A stretch of 64,000 bases of DNA from Planctomycetota bacterium (lineage in GTDB: Bacteria; Planctomycetota; Phycisphaerae; Phycisphaerales; SM1A02): assembly GCA_022574595.1 (NCBI GenBank), contig JACZRS010000001.1:372001-436000 (forward strand), read 5' to 3'. Numbering within the stretch: position 1 is the stretch's first letter; each line of letters opens with the position of its first letter. A program made the translations under genes and the position numbers. Positions 1 through 8,787 of the stretch are shown here, one piece after another. The notes beneath the pieces are model-generated. The model searched no databases. It had not been told where the DNA came from and saw only the letters and a list, made by a program, of their open reading frames with translations.

Positions 1-1
1 G

Positions 2-982
2 AGAACACGATTTGGCGTTAACGCAACAGGTACCGGCGGGATGTTTTTCGTAAACCCATCCGGTACTTCTCTTGCATTCTGGACCGAAACCCTACCTCAG
101 AGGCGAATACTAGAAGTGCTGCAACACGAAGGATTCCATCAATTTGCCTACACCAGATTCGGCAGCGATCTTCCTGCCTGGGTAAACGAAGGACTCGCAG
201 AATTCTTCTCAGAATCCGTATTGGTAAACAAAACATTCATCATCGGCCAAAGTAAACCACGCGTAATTAACGCAGTAAAAAAAGCTATCGAACTTAACCA
301 ACATATTCCCCTTCGCCAAATGCTAATGATGACTCGGAAAACGTGGGGTGAGGCGCTAGTAAGCGGTACAGCGTCGCTGCAATACCACCAAGCGTGGTCC
401 ATGGTGCATTTTCTGGTATATGGCGACAACGGCAGATATACACAGAGCTTCGAAGCATACCTTCGCCTAATAAACTCAGGCGTCCAATCAGAACAAGCAT
501 TCATTCGCGCCTTTGAAACCGATGATATTGAAGCATTCGAAAACCGCTGGAAAATATACGCTCTCGCAGCCAATCCCAGCGGTTTTGTAACCGCGCTTGA
601 ACGCATTGAATTTCTAGCCCAGGGCGCTTTAGAGCTTAGCGGGCTAGGAATATCCCCTAAATCTGCGGATGAGCTTCAGCAGGAATTAATAAAGATCAAC
701 TTCAAATATATAGTTCAAAAGCATGGACGCGAATTTCAGCTAAGCGCAACTGATCCGCAAATGTTTCAAATCCCCGATGATGATCTGGCGCAAGACAAGC
801 CAATTTTTGTAATTGAGCCGGCTAAATTGCGAGGGTTATCCAGGCGTCAACTAAAATTCGAAGAAGTAAACCCAACTCCGCCCTCAATTAAGACAGAAAA
901 CCTTCGCCCCAAGTCACTGACAATCCGCTGGAAACGCGACCGCAAAACCGGCGACTTAAGATACGAAATAATCGTTAAGTGA
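2..982 (+). CDS. DUF1570-like zinc metalloprotease, 5' end outside window
   Basis: The reading frame is open to the left edge, so the N-terminus is missing; the first Met in the window is at 41. Early in the visible part sits HEGFHQF, an HExxH zinc motif, followed about 20 residues later by NEGLAEFFSE, whose Glu is a plausible third zinc ligand as in gluzincins. This matches the DUF1570-type peptidase-like proteins common in planctomycetes. The C-terminal 100 residues are charged and contain no motif I recognise. There is no visible signal peptide because the start is lost. Substrate unknown. The family call rests on the motif pair and its spacing; I am fairly sure of the metalloprotease fold and less sure of the exact family. 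Confidence 0.6.
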   Translation, partial: RTRFGVNATGTGGMFFVNPSGTSLAFWTETLPQRRILEVLQHEGFHQFAYTRFGSDLPAWVNEGLAEFFSESVLVNKTFIIGQSKPRVINAVKKAIELNQHIPLRQMLMMTRKTWGEALVSGTASLQYHQAWSMVHFLVYGDNGRYTQSFEAYLRLINSGVQSEQAFIRAFETDDIEAFENRWKIYALAANPSGFVTALERIEFLAQGALELSGLGISPKSADELQQELIKINFKYIVQKHGREFQLSATDPQMFQIPDDDLAQDKPIFVIEPAKLRGLSRRQLKFEEVNPTPPSIKTENLRPKSLTIRWKRDRKTGDLRYEIIVK

Positions 983-999
983 AGAAGGCTTCTCACCCC

Positions 1000-1094
1000 C
1001 GACGCCCACAGATAGCAATCCGTGAGTTATCATGAAGATGGCATCATGGCATCAAGATCAATCCGTTTAGCCGCGACCCGATAGGGGAGCGTTT
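1000..1094. repeat. Dispersed modular intergenic repeat, copy A
   Basis: Contains three modules also found elsewhere in the window. 1000-1026 (CGACGCCCACAGATAGCAAT onward) matches the reverse complement of about 42268-42295. 1040-1060 is a GGCATCA heptad run. 1064-1094 (GTTTAGCCGCGACCCGATAG...) recurs at about 36075-36106 and 36238-36268 and in altered form near 42227. All copies lie between genes. Function unknown. Confidence 0.75.
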
Positions 1095-1162
1095 AAAGCA
1101 GGTATCCTCGCAAATCGCTTCAATAACTAGAGCTTTGATCAACTTCTTGTCAGTAATTAGTT

Positions 1163-1247
1163 ACAGTTTTACGTACACTTTTACTGACGGTTTTACTGAC
1201 GGTTTTACTGACAGTTTTACTACAGTTTTATTGACAGTTTTCTTGAC
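1163..1247 (+). repeat. 12-bp tandem repeat array
   Basis: A run of imperfect 12-bp units with consensus RGTTTTACTGAC. Clear units are 1177-1188, 1189-1200, 1201-1212, 1213-1223 (one base short), 1224-1235 and 1236-1247, with a degenerate unit upstream. It lies about 190 bp before the start of the HAF/dockerin gene at 1437 and contains no open frame. The rest of the 983-1436 spacer is AT-rich with repeat copy A and no gene that I can see. Confidence 0.8.
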
Positions 1248-1436
1248 CAAACTGCCTTGTAGCCTTGTTAGCTTAAGATTGTATCACTGAGTATGGTTTT
1301 GCTTAGGTTTCTAGTGTTATCCCTGGTTAATGAGACAAAAATAAATACATCCATAAAAAAGTGTTTTTGTTAGCCTAATTAGCCTAGCTTCGCGTATACT
1401 AGTTAGTGCAATTCGCTATTTACCGGAGGACAAAGC

Positions 1437-2681
1437 ATGAAACTGAATTATCACAATCGCTTTATTGGCCTTTGCGCACTCATCATATTAATGATCTCAG
1501 TCCACGCAAAGGCGCAAGTTCCTTGTGAATATGATGTGACAGTCATCCAAGCTCCCGTCGATTGTGGGTTCGGGATTGTGATTACCACTGGCCTTGGTCT
1601 AAATGAGAATGGGGCGGTGGTTGGTAACTATTGGTGCTCAGCTTGGGAGCATACCGAGGCGTTTGTCTGGTCGGCTGAGGATGGCTTCATCACACTTGAT
1701 CGGCCAGCGGGTGTAAGTTCGGCCAACGCGGTGGATATCAACGATAACGGAGTGATCTGCGGCACGGTCGTCGTATCCGGCTTGGGCTTTAGGGGTTTTG
1801 TTTATGAAGATGGCAAATGGACAATTCTCGACCCCGTCGTGCCGAATGGCGGCTGGTCCAGCGCCAGCGCAATAAATAACGCTGGAATTGTAGTTGGTAA
1901 GCGCAGTATTTCAGAAAACCTCAGTCCACAAGTAGCATACATGTGGTCAGAGAAAGATGGCTTTAGCCATCTTGATGGACTCGAAAAATTGAGTTCAGCT
2001 ACAGCTATTAAAGGAGATATGATTACCGGCTGGACAGCAAATACCGGAGAAATGAAGGAAGGTTTTCTTTGGGATGATGAAAATATTTCGCTGCTCGGTC
2101 CTATTCCTGGCGGTTTTACAAGCGAACCGGCTGCTGTAACAAACCAAGGTGAGACCGTAGGATCAGGCGCTATCCCAATGGACGGATATCAGTTTGGTAT
2201 TCTTCGTGCATTCATGTGGCAAAAAGGAAAGTTCACCTTGCTAGGAACTCTCCCTAATCATCTCAGTAGCAGCGCTCAAGATATTCGTGCCAACCCACAG
2301 CAGATCGTGGGGAGATCTTCTAATGTTGATGGCAACTCCAGTATCGCGCATGGATTCCTGTGGGAAAATGGAGTTATTTATGACCTAAACGACTTGATCA
2401 TGTCAAATTCTCAAGTCTTGATTACCATCGCAGGCACGATTACGCAAATGCGAGGGGATATTCTCGCTCTTGGAACCGATGCCAAAGGAGACGTTGTTGC
2501 TTTTCTTCTAACCCCTGTTGAATATCCATTGGGAGACTTAGATAGCGACTGCGATGTGGACCTTGATGACTTGATTGCTCTACTGGAGGCTTGGGGGAAG
2601 CGCGATTCGCCCGCAGATCTGAATCAAGATGGCGTTGTCAGAACTGCCGACTTACTCATACTTTTTGCTAACTGGGGATGA
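1437..2681 (+). CDS. Exported HAF-repeat protein with C-terminal dockerin-like domain
   Basis: 414 residues. GGAGGA lies 6-7 bases before the ATG, which supports this start. Residues 1-26 form a signal peptide ending AKA-Q. The body has several repeats in which phrases such as EAFVWSAEDGFITL, RGFVYEDGKWTIL, VAYMWSEKDGFSHL and RAFMWQKGKFTLLG alternate with INDNGVICG-like turns; this is the HAF repeat pattern of secreted bacterial proteins. The last 55 residues hold two Ca-binding-type loops, GDLDSDCDVDLDDL and ADLNQDGVVRTADLL, ending LFANWG, like the other dockerin-bearing proteins here. Probably secreted or surface-attached; no enzymatic motif seen. Confidence 0.75.
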   Translation: MKLNYHNRFIGLCALIILMISVHAKAQVPCEYDVTVIQAPVDCGFGIVITTGLGLNENGAVVGNYWCSAWEHTEAFVWSAEDGFITLDRPAGVSSANAVDINDNGVICGTVVVSGLGFRGFVYEDGKWTILDPVVPNGGWSSASAINNAGIVVGKRSISENLSPQVAYMWSEKDGFSHLDGLEKLSSATAIKGDMITGWTANTGEMKEGFLWDDENISLLGPIPGGFTSEPAAVTNQGETVGSGAIPMDGYQFGILRAFMWQKGKFTLLGTLPNHLSSSAQDIRANPQQIVGRSSNVDGNSSIAHGFLWENGVIYDLNDLIMSNSQVLITIAGTITQMRGDILALGTDAKGDVVAFLLTPVEYPLGDLDSDCDVDLDDLIALLEAWGKRDSPADLNQDGVVRTADLLILFANWG

Positions 2682-2751
2682 GAGAACCTACAAAGAAAGG
2701 AGACGTCTATAAGAAGAAACTCAATTTCAGGCGCGGGAAGTGAGGAAAGGC

Positions 2752-2774
2752 CCATGCCCATTGTGCGGGCATGG
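2752..2774 (+). other. GC-rich hairpin between two exported-protein genes
   Basis: CCATGCCC (2752-2759) pairs perfectly with GGGCATGG (2767-2774) around a 7-base loop. No U-run follows, so it is not a typical intrinsic terminator. It lies 70 bp before the ATG at 2842 and may be a leader structure of that gene. Confidence 0.4.
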
Positions 2775-2841
2775 ACCGTGAGTAGCCCATCAGATTGTCT
2801 AATGCGCCATCAATGGCTTCTAGACATGAAGGAGAAAATTC

Positions 2842-4680
2842 ATGTTATTTGCTACGAACTTTATGCGCCATATTAGAATGGTGCTCATCGTCATTTCAAC
2901 TTTATTTCTACACCAATTTGCACTAGCTCAGACTATTCTCCATGTGGATGGAGATAATGGGCTCGCGGTACCAAATACTCCCAATCCAGGCGGCTCTTGG
3001 AACAATGCGTTTAAATACCTACCAGATGCCATAGCACTGGCTGAACAAAATGCAAACGGACTCAACCAGTATCAAATTTGGGTCGCGGCCACAATCCTGA
3101 GCAATCCCTATCGGCCCGATCGCAATGCCGCCAATCCAGGAGGATCAGGCGATGATGGTCTCTCATTTGAGATGGCATCAGCCGTTCAAGTCTACGGAGG
3201 TTTTGAAGGAGGTGAACTGGCGCTGGACGACCGCGATATCATCGCCTTCGAAACTATCCTTTCAGGCGAGATCGCCGATCCCGGCATCGCAGACAATTCT
3301 GGCCATGTCGTTGCCTTTGATTCTCTTACCGGATCCCCGGCAGTAATCGATGGTTTCACAATCTCAGATGGCAACGGAGATAATGCTTCGAACTTATCAG
3401 GTTTCGGCGGAGGCATATTCGTCAGCTACTCCAGCAATCTGTCGATTATCCGCAACTGCGCCATCAAGAACAACACCGGGACGTATGGTGGTGGGATGGC
3501 TGTTTTCGCTACTAATTCGGGCAGCATAGTGGAAATACGAAGCTGCAACTTCCAAGGCAACGATTCCAGCAGCTGGGGCGGCGGTCTGAACATGGAGACC
3601 ATCCTTGGCGAGATCAACATCATTACCACTCTATTCGTCGATAACAACGCATACGAGGGCGGAGCAATAAATGGCTACCAATGTGAATTAGAGAATCTAA
3701 AGCTGATCAACTGTGATTTTATTGATAACAGCGCTGTGGAAGGTGGTGCTATTCATACTGAGGAGGACTCTGGCGCTTTGCTTGTGAATTGCTTATTACA
3801 CGGGAACAACGCTAGTATTCACGGCGGCGCTATTGATCATGGGGGAAGCGCCATTGATGAGGTGTCTCTGATTAATTGTACGCTCGCCGATAACTCATCG
3901 CCTCAAGGCTCATTTTATCTTCACGGTGGAGCATTGGCAACGGTCGTTAACTCCATTCTCTGGAATAGTTCCGATGACGAATTCTTCTTCGGACCATTCG
4001 GTGGCACAACAGACGTAACTTACTCTGATGTAAAAGGCGATCCAGTTTGGGCCGGAACCGGCAACATCAACGTCGATCCCGAGTTCATCAACGCAGCCAT
4101 GGGCAACTATCGTCTTGCATTTGGTTCGCCTTGCATCGAGAAAGGTAATAATTCGGCTGTTCCATGTGATGAATTTGATGTTGATCAAGATGGTTTTAAT
4201 TGCAGTAACTCCGCTCAGCCTACACCCGATCTTGATCTACTTGATCGAATCGTAAACGGCCTCGTTGATATGGGTGGGTATGAATACCCAGATTTGCCTT
4301 GCCCATGGGATCTGGATGGCAATGGAGTTGTTGGTACTAGTGACCTATTAGAGCTATTTGCACAGTGGGGTACAGCTGGGCCTGCTGATTTTAATAATGA
4401 TGGAATCGTTAATACTGAAGACCTGTTGATCTTGTTCGCCAATTGGGGGCCGTGTCCAGCTTCAGGTTTGCCGGACCCACTGACAGTGGAAGAGGAACTC
4501 ATAGATGCGTGTCTGACTATGGATAATTGGAATGAATATGTGGGTGTGATGATGGGTTCAGCTAATCAAGCAACCAAGGATCGATATAAATGCTGGATGG
4601 AACACTACATCAACGATTGCAACAGATGCACATGCCTTGGCCCAGTCCCCTGTCCCAATCCTGATCCATTTGATGATTAG
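2842..4680 (+). CDS. Exported beta-helix (choice-of-anchor Q-like) protein with dockerin and Cys-rich tail
   Basis: 612 residues; AAGGAG is about 9 bases before the ATG. Signal peptide residues 1-30, cleavage after ALA. The first 440 residues are a right-handed beta-helix: GGG-rich rungs with recurring INCDFIDNSAVEGGAI and NCTLADNSS type turns, as in pectate-lyase-like and polymorphic membrane proteins. No catalytic residues are obvious, so adhesin or binding protein is as likely as lyase. At about 485-540 a dockerin-like double loop (WDLDGNGVVGTSDLLELF and ADFNNDGIVNTEDLLILF) ends FANWGPCP. Unlike its neighbours it continues for about 70 residues containing seven further Cys in its last 40 residues. 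A strong terminator follows. Confidence 0.75.
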   Translation: MLFATNFMRHIRMVLIVISTLFLHQFALAQTILHVDGDNGLAVPNTPNPGGSWNNAFKYLPDAIALAEQNANGLNQYQIWVAATILSNPYRPDRNAANPGGSGDDGLSFEMASAVQVYGGFEGGELALDDRDIIAFETILSGEIADPGIADNSGHVVAFDSLTGSPAVIDGFTISDGNGDNASNLSGFGGGIFVSYSSNLSIIRNCAIKNNTGTYGGGMAVFATNSGSIVEIRSCNFQGNDSSSWGGGLNMETILGEINIITTLFVDNNAYEGGAINGYQCELENLKLINCDFIDNSAVEGGAIHTEEDSGALLVNCLLHGNNASIHGGAIDHGGSAIDEVSLINCTLADNSSPQGSFYLHGGALATVVNSILWNSSDDEFFFGPFGGTTDVTYSDVKGDPVWAGTGNINVDPEFINAAMGNYRLAFGSPCIEKGNNSAVPCDEFDVDQDGFNCSNSAQPTPDLDLLDRIVNGLVDMGGYEYPDLPCPWDLDGNGVVGTSDLLELFAQWGTAGPADFNNDGIVNTEDLLILFANWGPCPASGLPDPLTVEEELIDACLTMDNWNEYVGVMMGSANQATKDRYKCWMEHYINDCNRCTCLGPVPCPNPDPFDD

Positions 4681-4709
4681 TCTGACTTAAAATTATACTG
4701 ATTTAACCA

Positions 4710-4742
4710 TAGCCCAGGCAGATAGCTGCCTGGGCTTTTTTG
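4710..4742 (+). terminator. Intrinsic terminator after the beta-helix/dockerin gene
   Basis: AGCCCAGGCAG / CTGCCTGGGCT, an 11-bp perfect stem with a short ATAG loop, followed by TTTTTTGTT. It lies 30 bp after the stop at 4680. Confidence 0.9.
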
Positions 4743-4752
4743 TTGGGAATAG

Positions 4753-4850
4753 AAGGCATCAGGAGTCAGGTTGCTCGGAATCCGCCTATGGCGGGAGTCA
4801 GGGGTCAGGGAAGAGAAGAAAGGCATCTAGGCCTCAAGGCATCAAGTTTA
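4753..4850. repeat. Dispersed modular intergenic repeat, degenerate copy
   Basis: The spacer between two convergent genes carries GGCATCA/GGCATCT/GGCATCA heptads and repeated GGAGTCAGG / GGGGTCAGGG phrases, resembling the heptad module at 1040-1060, 36115-36178 and 42120-42150. It lacks the GTTTAGCCGCGACCCG module. No gene seen here. Confidence 0.5.
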
Positions 4851-4893
4851 GCTGTAGGATTTTACCCTACGGGCAAAGGATTATTTAGCCAAA

Positions 4894-4926
4894 TGAAAAA
4901 GCCGCTTCGACAAGATCGAAGCGGCT
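4894..4926 (-). terminator. Intrinsic terminator of the minus-strand dockerin gene
   Basis: On the minus strand AGCCGCTTCGA pairs with TCGAAGCGGCT around a 5-base loop, and the stem is followed by TTTTTC. It sits 35 bp beyond the stop of the gene at 4961-6367. Confidence 0.85.
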
Positions 4927-4960
4927 GAATCTTTATCTTTTCTGCACTAATGCCTTCTTT

Positions 4961-6367
4961 TTAAGGGCAAGGTCCCCAATTTGCGAAGAGTACAAGAATA
5001 TCATTCGTGTTTACATCTCCATCGCCATCAAGGTCGGCTGGCCCTGCTGTACCCCATTGTGCGAAGAGCTCCAGCAGATCAGCTGTACTAACTTCCCCAT
5101 CGCCGTCGAGATCCGCAGCACAGGCAGCAGATTCCGGGCCTTCCGCCATTACCGTTACCGAATCAGGCGAACCTGGTTTAAACAAACCAATGTCGATTTC
5201 TATAAGAGATGGTGGCGAATTAGCCTGGAACCTGAAGTTGTAAAGTGTGCCCCAACGTACCGCATTGGCATTAGTGTTTTCGTTGAAGGCTTGTGACTGC
5301 CAAATCATTTCTGTAGAAGTTCGCGCAGATGCCCAATCGGTATCAACAAACGGTTCGCCGGAATGGTAATCAACATCGTGGAAACCAACGTTAATTATGT
5401 CCACAGACGCAGCGACAGGAATGCTAAAAGTGTGAGCCGATCTATCGCTGTTCATGTTGTAAAGCGCGTATTCATATTCCCAGTAACCGTTCCCGAGGTC
5501 GGTGACTCTGTAACCGATATACATTCGGCCATCGCTGGGGATATCAAATCCTTTGACCGAAACTGTCGGATCAGATTCTTGCCAGGCAAAGATCGCAGGT
5601 CTTTCCATAATAGTACCGCCGGGGAGTCCGGTGATTTGCCCTTGGCTTCCCAGATTCACAGCGCGATAGGAAACATTGTTGTACCCATTACCCGCTGCTG
5701 CATCATCTGGTGTTACGTAGTGGGCTTCTGCGAAGTATATTGCACCTGGATTCTGACTAGCAATAACATCACTGGTATGTACTTGCAGTCGGCCATCGAC
5801 AGTGCCGCTACCTGGGTGGGGATGTGGCCAGACAAATTCGCCGGTGTATGCGTTAACTTGATACTTAGGACCAAGGAAAGTTTGATTGCCATTAAGAGAA
5901 GCGCCATAGGGATCAGAACAATTTATGCCGAGCCAATCACAATTACCGTTGGATTGACAACTACCACAGGCGTTGCCATCCAAAGCGCAGAAGCCATGCT
6001 TAAGCCAAGTTTGTCCGATGTGTTCGAATTTGCCATCTTTGAGTCGGTACATATTTGCGCCGATGACCGGATGTTGATCAGCAAAAGTTCCGCTATCTCG
6101 CCAAGAAAGTTCCACATCACCTATATTGCAAGAAACAGTACCGAAGGAATAGGCACGAATATCTCCGACAACTCCCCAGTTGGCGTAATTGGAAATATTC
6201 CAAACCATAACATCCGGACCGATTCCGCCCGCAAGCGGATCACCCGTTCTATCTGCTGTGCTTCTAAAAGAATTACCTTTTTTGGATTGTGCATCGACAT
6301 TAATTTGGCCAACTACAACTATGGCGCTCGCCAAGCCTATACCTGCTAAAGCTACACGTGGGTTCAT
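4961..6367 (-). CDS. Exported protein of unknown function with dockerin-like C-terminus
   Basis: 468 residues from ATG 6367, chosen because AAGGAG lies 9 bases upstream and the N-terminus then is a normal signal peptide (MNPRVALAGIGLASAIVVVG). A longer frame to 6394 has no ribosome site. The large middle region is beta-rich and Gly/Asn/Tyr-rich, including a CGSC-x6-CDWLGINC cysteine cluster; I do not recognise the family. The end carries AADLDGDGEVSTADLLELF and ADLDGDGDVNTNDILVLF, closing FANWGPCP, the most canonical of the dockerin-like domains in the window. Probably secreted. A long open frame on the opposite strand is a shadow. Confidence 0.75.
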   Translation of the reverse strand: MNPRVALAGIGLASAIVVVGQINVDAQSKKGNSFRSTADRTGDPLAGGIGPDVMVWNISNYANWGVVGDIRAYSFGTVSCNIGDVELSWRDSGTFADQHPVIGANMYRLKDGKFEHIGQTWLKHGFCALDGNACGSCQSNGNCDWLGINCSDPYGASLNGNQTFLGPKYQVNAYTGEFVWPHPHPGSGTVDGRLQVHTSDVIASQNPGAIYFAEAHYVTPDDAAAGNGYNNVSYRAVNLGSQGQITGLPGGTIMERPAIFAWQESDPTVSVKGFDIPSDGRMYIGYRVTDLGNGYWEYEYALYNMNSDRSAHTFSIPVAASVDIINVGFHDVDYHSGEPFVDTDWASARTSTEMIWQSQAFNENTNANAVRWGTLYNFRFQANSPPSLIEIDIGLFKPGSPDSVTVMAEGPESAACAADLDGDGEVSTADLLELFAQWGTAGPADLDGDGDVNTNDILVLFANWGPCP

Positions 6368-6719
6368 TGAATGCTTCTCCTTAATCGCCGACACATACTG
6401 GATGTCCTAGTGAAGGCCTTCTAGTCTAAGTTGGTCCTCCTCTACCCTTTATCAATAGATTACGCCCTAATTGGCACAAAGGAAGTCTTTTGGGGACTAA
6501 TCGTTCCATCTAATTTAATGTTGAAGATTTAATAATTATGTTGGCGGTCCGATATCAGCCTATTTTGAGCCAATATAGGGGTGGGGCTCTTGCTCTGCAT
6601 AGGAATAGCGATCAGCTTTTTCGATTTTGCAAATACTGATCAGCCTTGCATTTACCCAAAAAAGGCTTTAATTGGCCAATTGAGAGGTTTGGAGCTATTT
6701 AGCATGAAGTAGAGGAAAG

Positions 6720-6756
6720 AGGCTGAGATGGGATTCGAATCCATGAATAGTGGATT
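6720..6756 (-). repeat. Decayed 3' fragment of tRNA-Cys (att-like direct repeat)
   Basis: 37 bp match the 3' end, T-arm and part of the anticodon arm of the tRNA-Cys at 13577-13650, in the same orientation, 33/37 identical. All four differences are transitions. The 5' half is absent, so this is not a functional tRNA. The geometry, intact tRNA at one end and a 3' copy in the same orientation 6.9 kb beyond its 3' end, is that of an integrative-element boundary. Confidence 0.7.
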
Positions 6757-7055
6757 AAAGCCTATCCCTTATAACCTGCAATCGTGGTTTACCGGATCGC
6801 TAGAACGGTTCTTACGTGAACGGAATCCAATTTGTCCTGTGTATGTGTTGTGCGATGGTCAGGCAATGACCGTGCTACAGCGATAATGTGGCCTATTCCA
6901 ATATGTCGAACCGATGGCGGTGAAGCTATGCAATAGCGCTGAAAACCTGCGCCATGACCACCGCGCATCGTTTGTCAGTCACGTATTTGATATTTATCAA
7001 TGGCTCTACATCGCCCTCGAATGGTCGTGCCAGAGGACGACAATAGGTAGAATGT
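6757..7055 (+). other. Spacer with possible gene relic
   Basis: No intact gene. One plus-strand frame from about 6713 runs to 7081 interrupted by a single TAA at 6884-6886. Its translation before the stop (NLQSWFTGSLERFLRERNP) and after it (ENLRHDHRASFVSHVFDIYQ) looks protein-like in composition, but I do not recognise a family. Either a decayed gene at the island edge or chance. The preceding 6395-6719 stretch is AT-rich and shows nothing beyond the leader of the minus-strand gene. Confidence 0.2.
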
Positions 7056-8669
7056 ATGGATCTTATGCTCAGAGGAGATGACTTTGCACATCGGATGCGA
7101 ACTGTTTTTAAGGGTGAATTGCCCTCTCACTCATTTGAAGGTCGCTGCTACCACCGAATATTGATACCTGGAATGACCGGTGGAGAAAACCAATGGGCCC
7201 TCATCGGCGTAATCGGTCAGGCAATGCGCACCCGTGGAGCTGAAGTTACAGCACTTATGTGTGATGCGCTTCTTCCTGCATGCACGTTACGAAAAATTGA
7301 CCATCATGAGAGCGCATGCACGCGTTGGTGTTACAAACACAGCGGCTTGTTCGCTGAAGCAGTCGGCCTGCCATATCGCTGGTACAGCCAGTACGTATCG
7401 AAGGACCGAATGATGTCAATTCGCCACGAAGTCGAAACGATTTCGCGCGAAGATTTGCTAAAGCATTCACATCAAGGAATCGAGCTTGGTGAACTTCTTC
7501 AGCGGTCACTGGAGTCGCATTACAAACTTGGTGCTTTGGATCTCGGCGAACCAGATGTTGAGCAAAAAGCACGTGACTTCACCGCAGCAGCTTGTGCGCT
7601 TGTTGAAATTGCCGACCAAGCGATGGACGAACTTGAGATAGACAAGGTGCTGCTTGACGATGGCGGTAAGATTGACTGGGGTGTGTTCCGCGCTGTGGCA
7701 CGCCGAAAGGGAATTCCCGTGGATGTTATTGGTGTTGGAATCCGTGGCACCAGCATCCGCTTTGAGGTAGATTGCCCTCCAGCTAATACAGCGATCATGG
7801 CAGGTTGGGAAACGTGGAAAAAGCAACCACTTACACAGGAGCAGAATCAACTCCTTGATTCCTATCTAGTTCGACGCGAATGTGTCCCCTATGAGTATCG
7901 TGATAGCGATTGGCAGGCGTCTCTTACCGATGCGACCAACCTTGCCGACATCCTTGGCATCTCGAATCGGGATCCGCAGAGCCTTGTCTTTTCCATGTTT
8001 CCGAATGTAGGTTTCGACGCAGGAAAAACTAAGGGGGCAACAGCGGCATTCCCAACCGCACAATCCTGGGTGCAAGCAACTGTCAAGGCTATCGCGCGCT
8101 TTCCTGACCACCATCTCCTTATCAAACAGCATCCAGCCGAACACCACCGCGAATCGCGAGATTCATCGCTTGATGGACTCGGCGATCTACCACCCAATAT
8201 CCATGTGATCCCCGGCAGTACCGAAGTTACCGCATCCGCAGTTGCTCGACTCTCCGACATCGTGCTAACGTACACTTCAACCGTAACTGCTGAAGCAGCG
8301 GCGCTTGGTTGCCCCGTTATTCTAGCGGGAGGCGGCTGGCACTCAGGTCGCGGCATCGCTTTCGAAGTAAAATCTCCCCAAGAGTACCATCAACTCATCG
8401 TTCGCATCTGCACAGGAGAGTTCATGCCGTCGGTCGATCGGGAGCTTGCTCGTCGGTATGCGTGGGCCTTGTTCTTCCGTAATGACATTCCAGTGACTCA
8501 CTTACGTCGCAATAATCTCAATATCACAGACATCTGCATCGAGAGTGCCGATGATCTTGCACCAGGTGTGAACCCGTCAATCGATGCTATTTGCCGCGGC
8601 GTGCTGTGTGGCGAACCGTTTGAGAACCCTGAATTTCAATGCCAGGCAGTTGCTGCTTCCGAAATGTAA
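7056..8669 (+). CDS. Capsule-type GT-B glycosyltransferase-like protein
   Basis: 537 residues. The C-terminal half has the layout of capsule polysaccharide biosynthesis and surface carbohydrate GT-B proteins: HHLLIKQHPAEHH, then NIHVIPGSTEV, then SDIVLTYTSTVTAEAAALG followed by CPVILAGGGWH, which corresponds to the nucleotide-sugar-binding face. The N-terminal half begins ILIPGMTGGENQWALIGVIG, a typical first beta strand and Gly loop, with a Cys/His-rich stretch at about 65-105. There is no signal peptide or membrane segment, so it is cytoplasmic. Donor and acceptor cannot be told. The ATG at 7056 lacks a convincing ribosome site; Met 4 is an alternative. It is the first gene of the tRNA-Cys island and is separated by about 120-165 bp from the coupled block downstream. 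Confidence 0.65.
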   Translation: MDLMLRGDDFAHRMRTVFKGELPSHSFEGRCYHRILIPGMTGGENQWALIGVIGQAMRTRGAEVTALMCDALLPACTLRKIDHHESACTRWCYKHSGLFAEAVGLPYRWYSQYVSKDRMMSIRHEVETISREDLLKHSHQGIELGELLQRSLESHYKLGALDLGEPDVEQKARDFTAAACALVEIADQAMDELEIDKVLLDDGGKIDWGVFRAVARRKGIPVDVIGVGIRGTSIRFEVDCPPANTAIMAGWETWKKQPLTQEQNQLLDSYLVRRECVPYEYRDSDWQASLTDATNLADILGISNRDPQSLVFSMFPNVGFDAGKTKGATAAFPTAQSWVQATVKAIARFPDHHLLIKQHPAEHHRESRDSSLDGLGDLPPNIHVIPGSTEVTASAVARLSDIVLTYTSTVTAEAAALGCPVILAGGGWHSGRGIAFEVKSPQEYHQLIVRICTGEFMPSVDRELARRYAWALFFRNDIPVTHLRRNNLNITDICIESADDLAPGVNPSIDAICRGVLCGEPFENPEFQCQAVAASEM

Positions 8670-8787
8670 TCCGCATTACTATTAGCTGCATACACAAGAC
8701 AACTCAATAATATGACCTTGTATAATTCCAGCATTATCACCAGCAAGCTTGGCTGTCATTGACGGACCAATCGCCGATCTTGACGAC

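Noticed and set aside
1163-1247. CRISPR array
   Set aside because: Repeat units are 12 bp with no unique spacers between them and no cas genes nearby.
4740-4928. Short plus-strand open frame after the beta-helix gene
   Set aside because: It starts inside the terminator U-run and translates repeat sequence; no ribosome site.
5363-6349. Long plus-strand open frame (328 codons) opposite the dockerin gene
   Set aside because: It is antisense to a gene with signal peptide, ribosome site and dockerin domain; its translation has no recognisable content.
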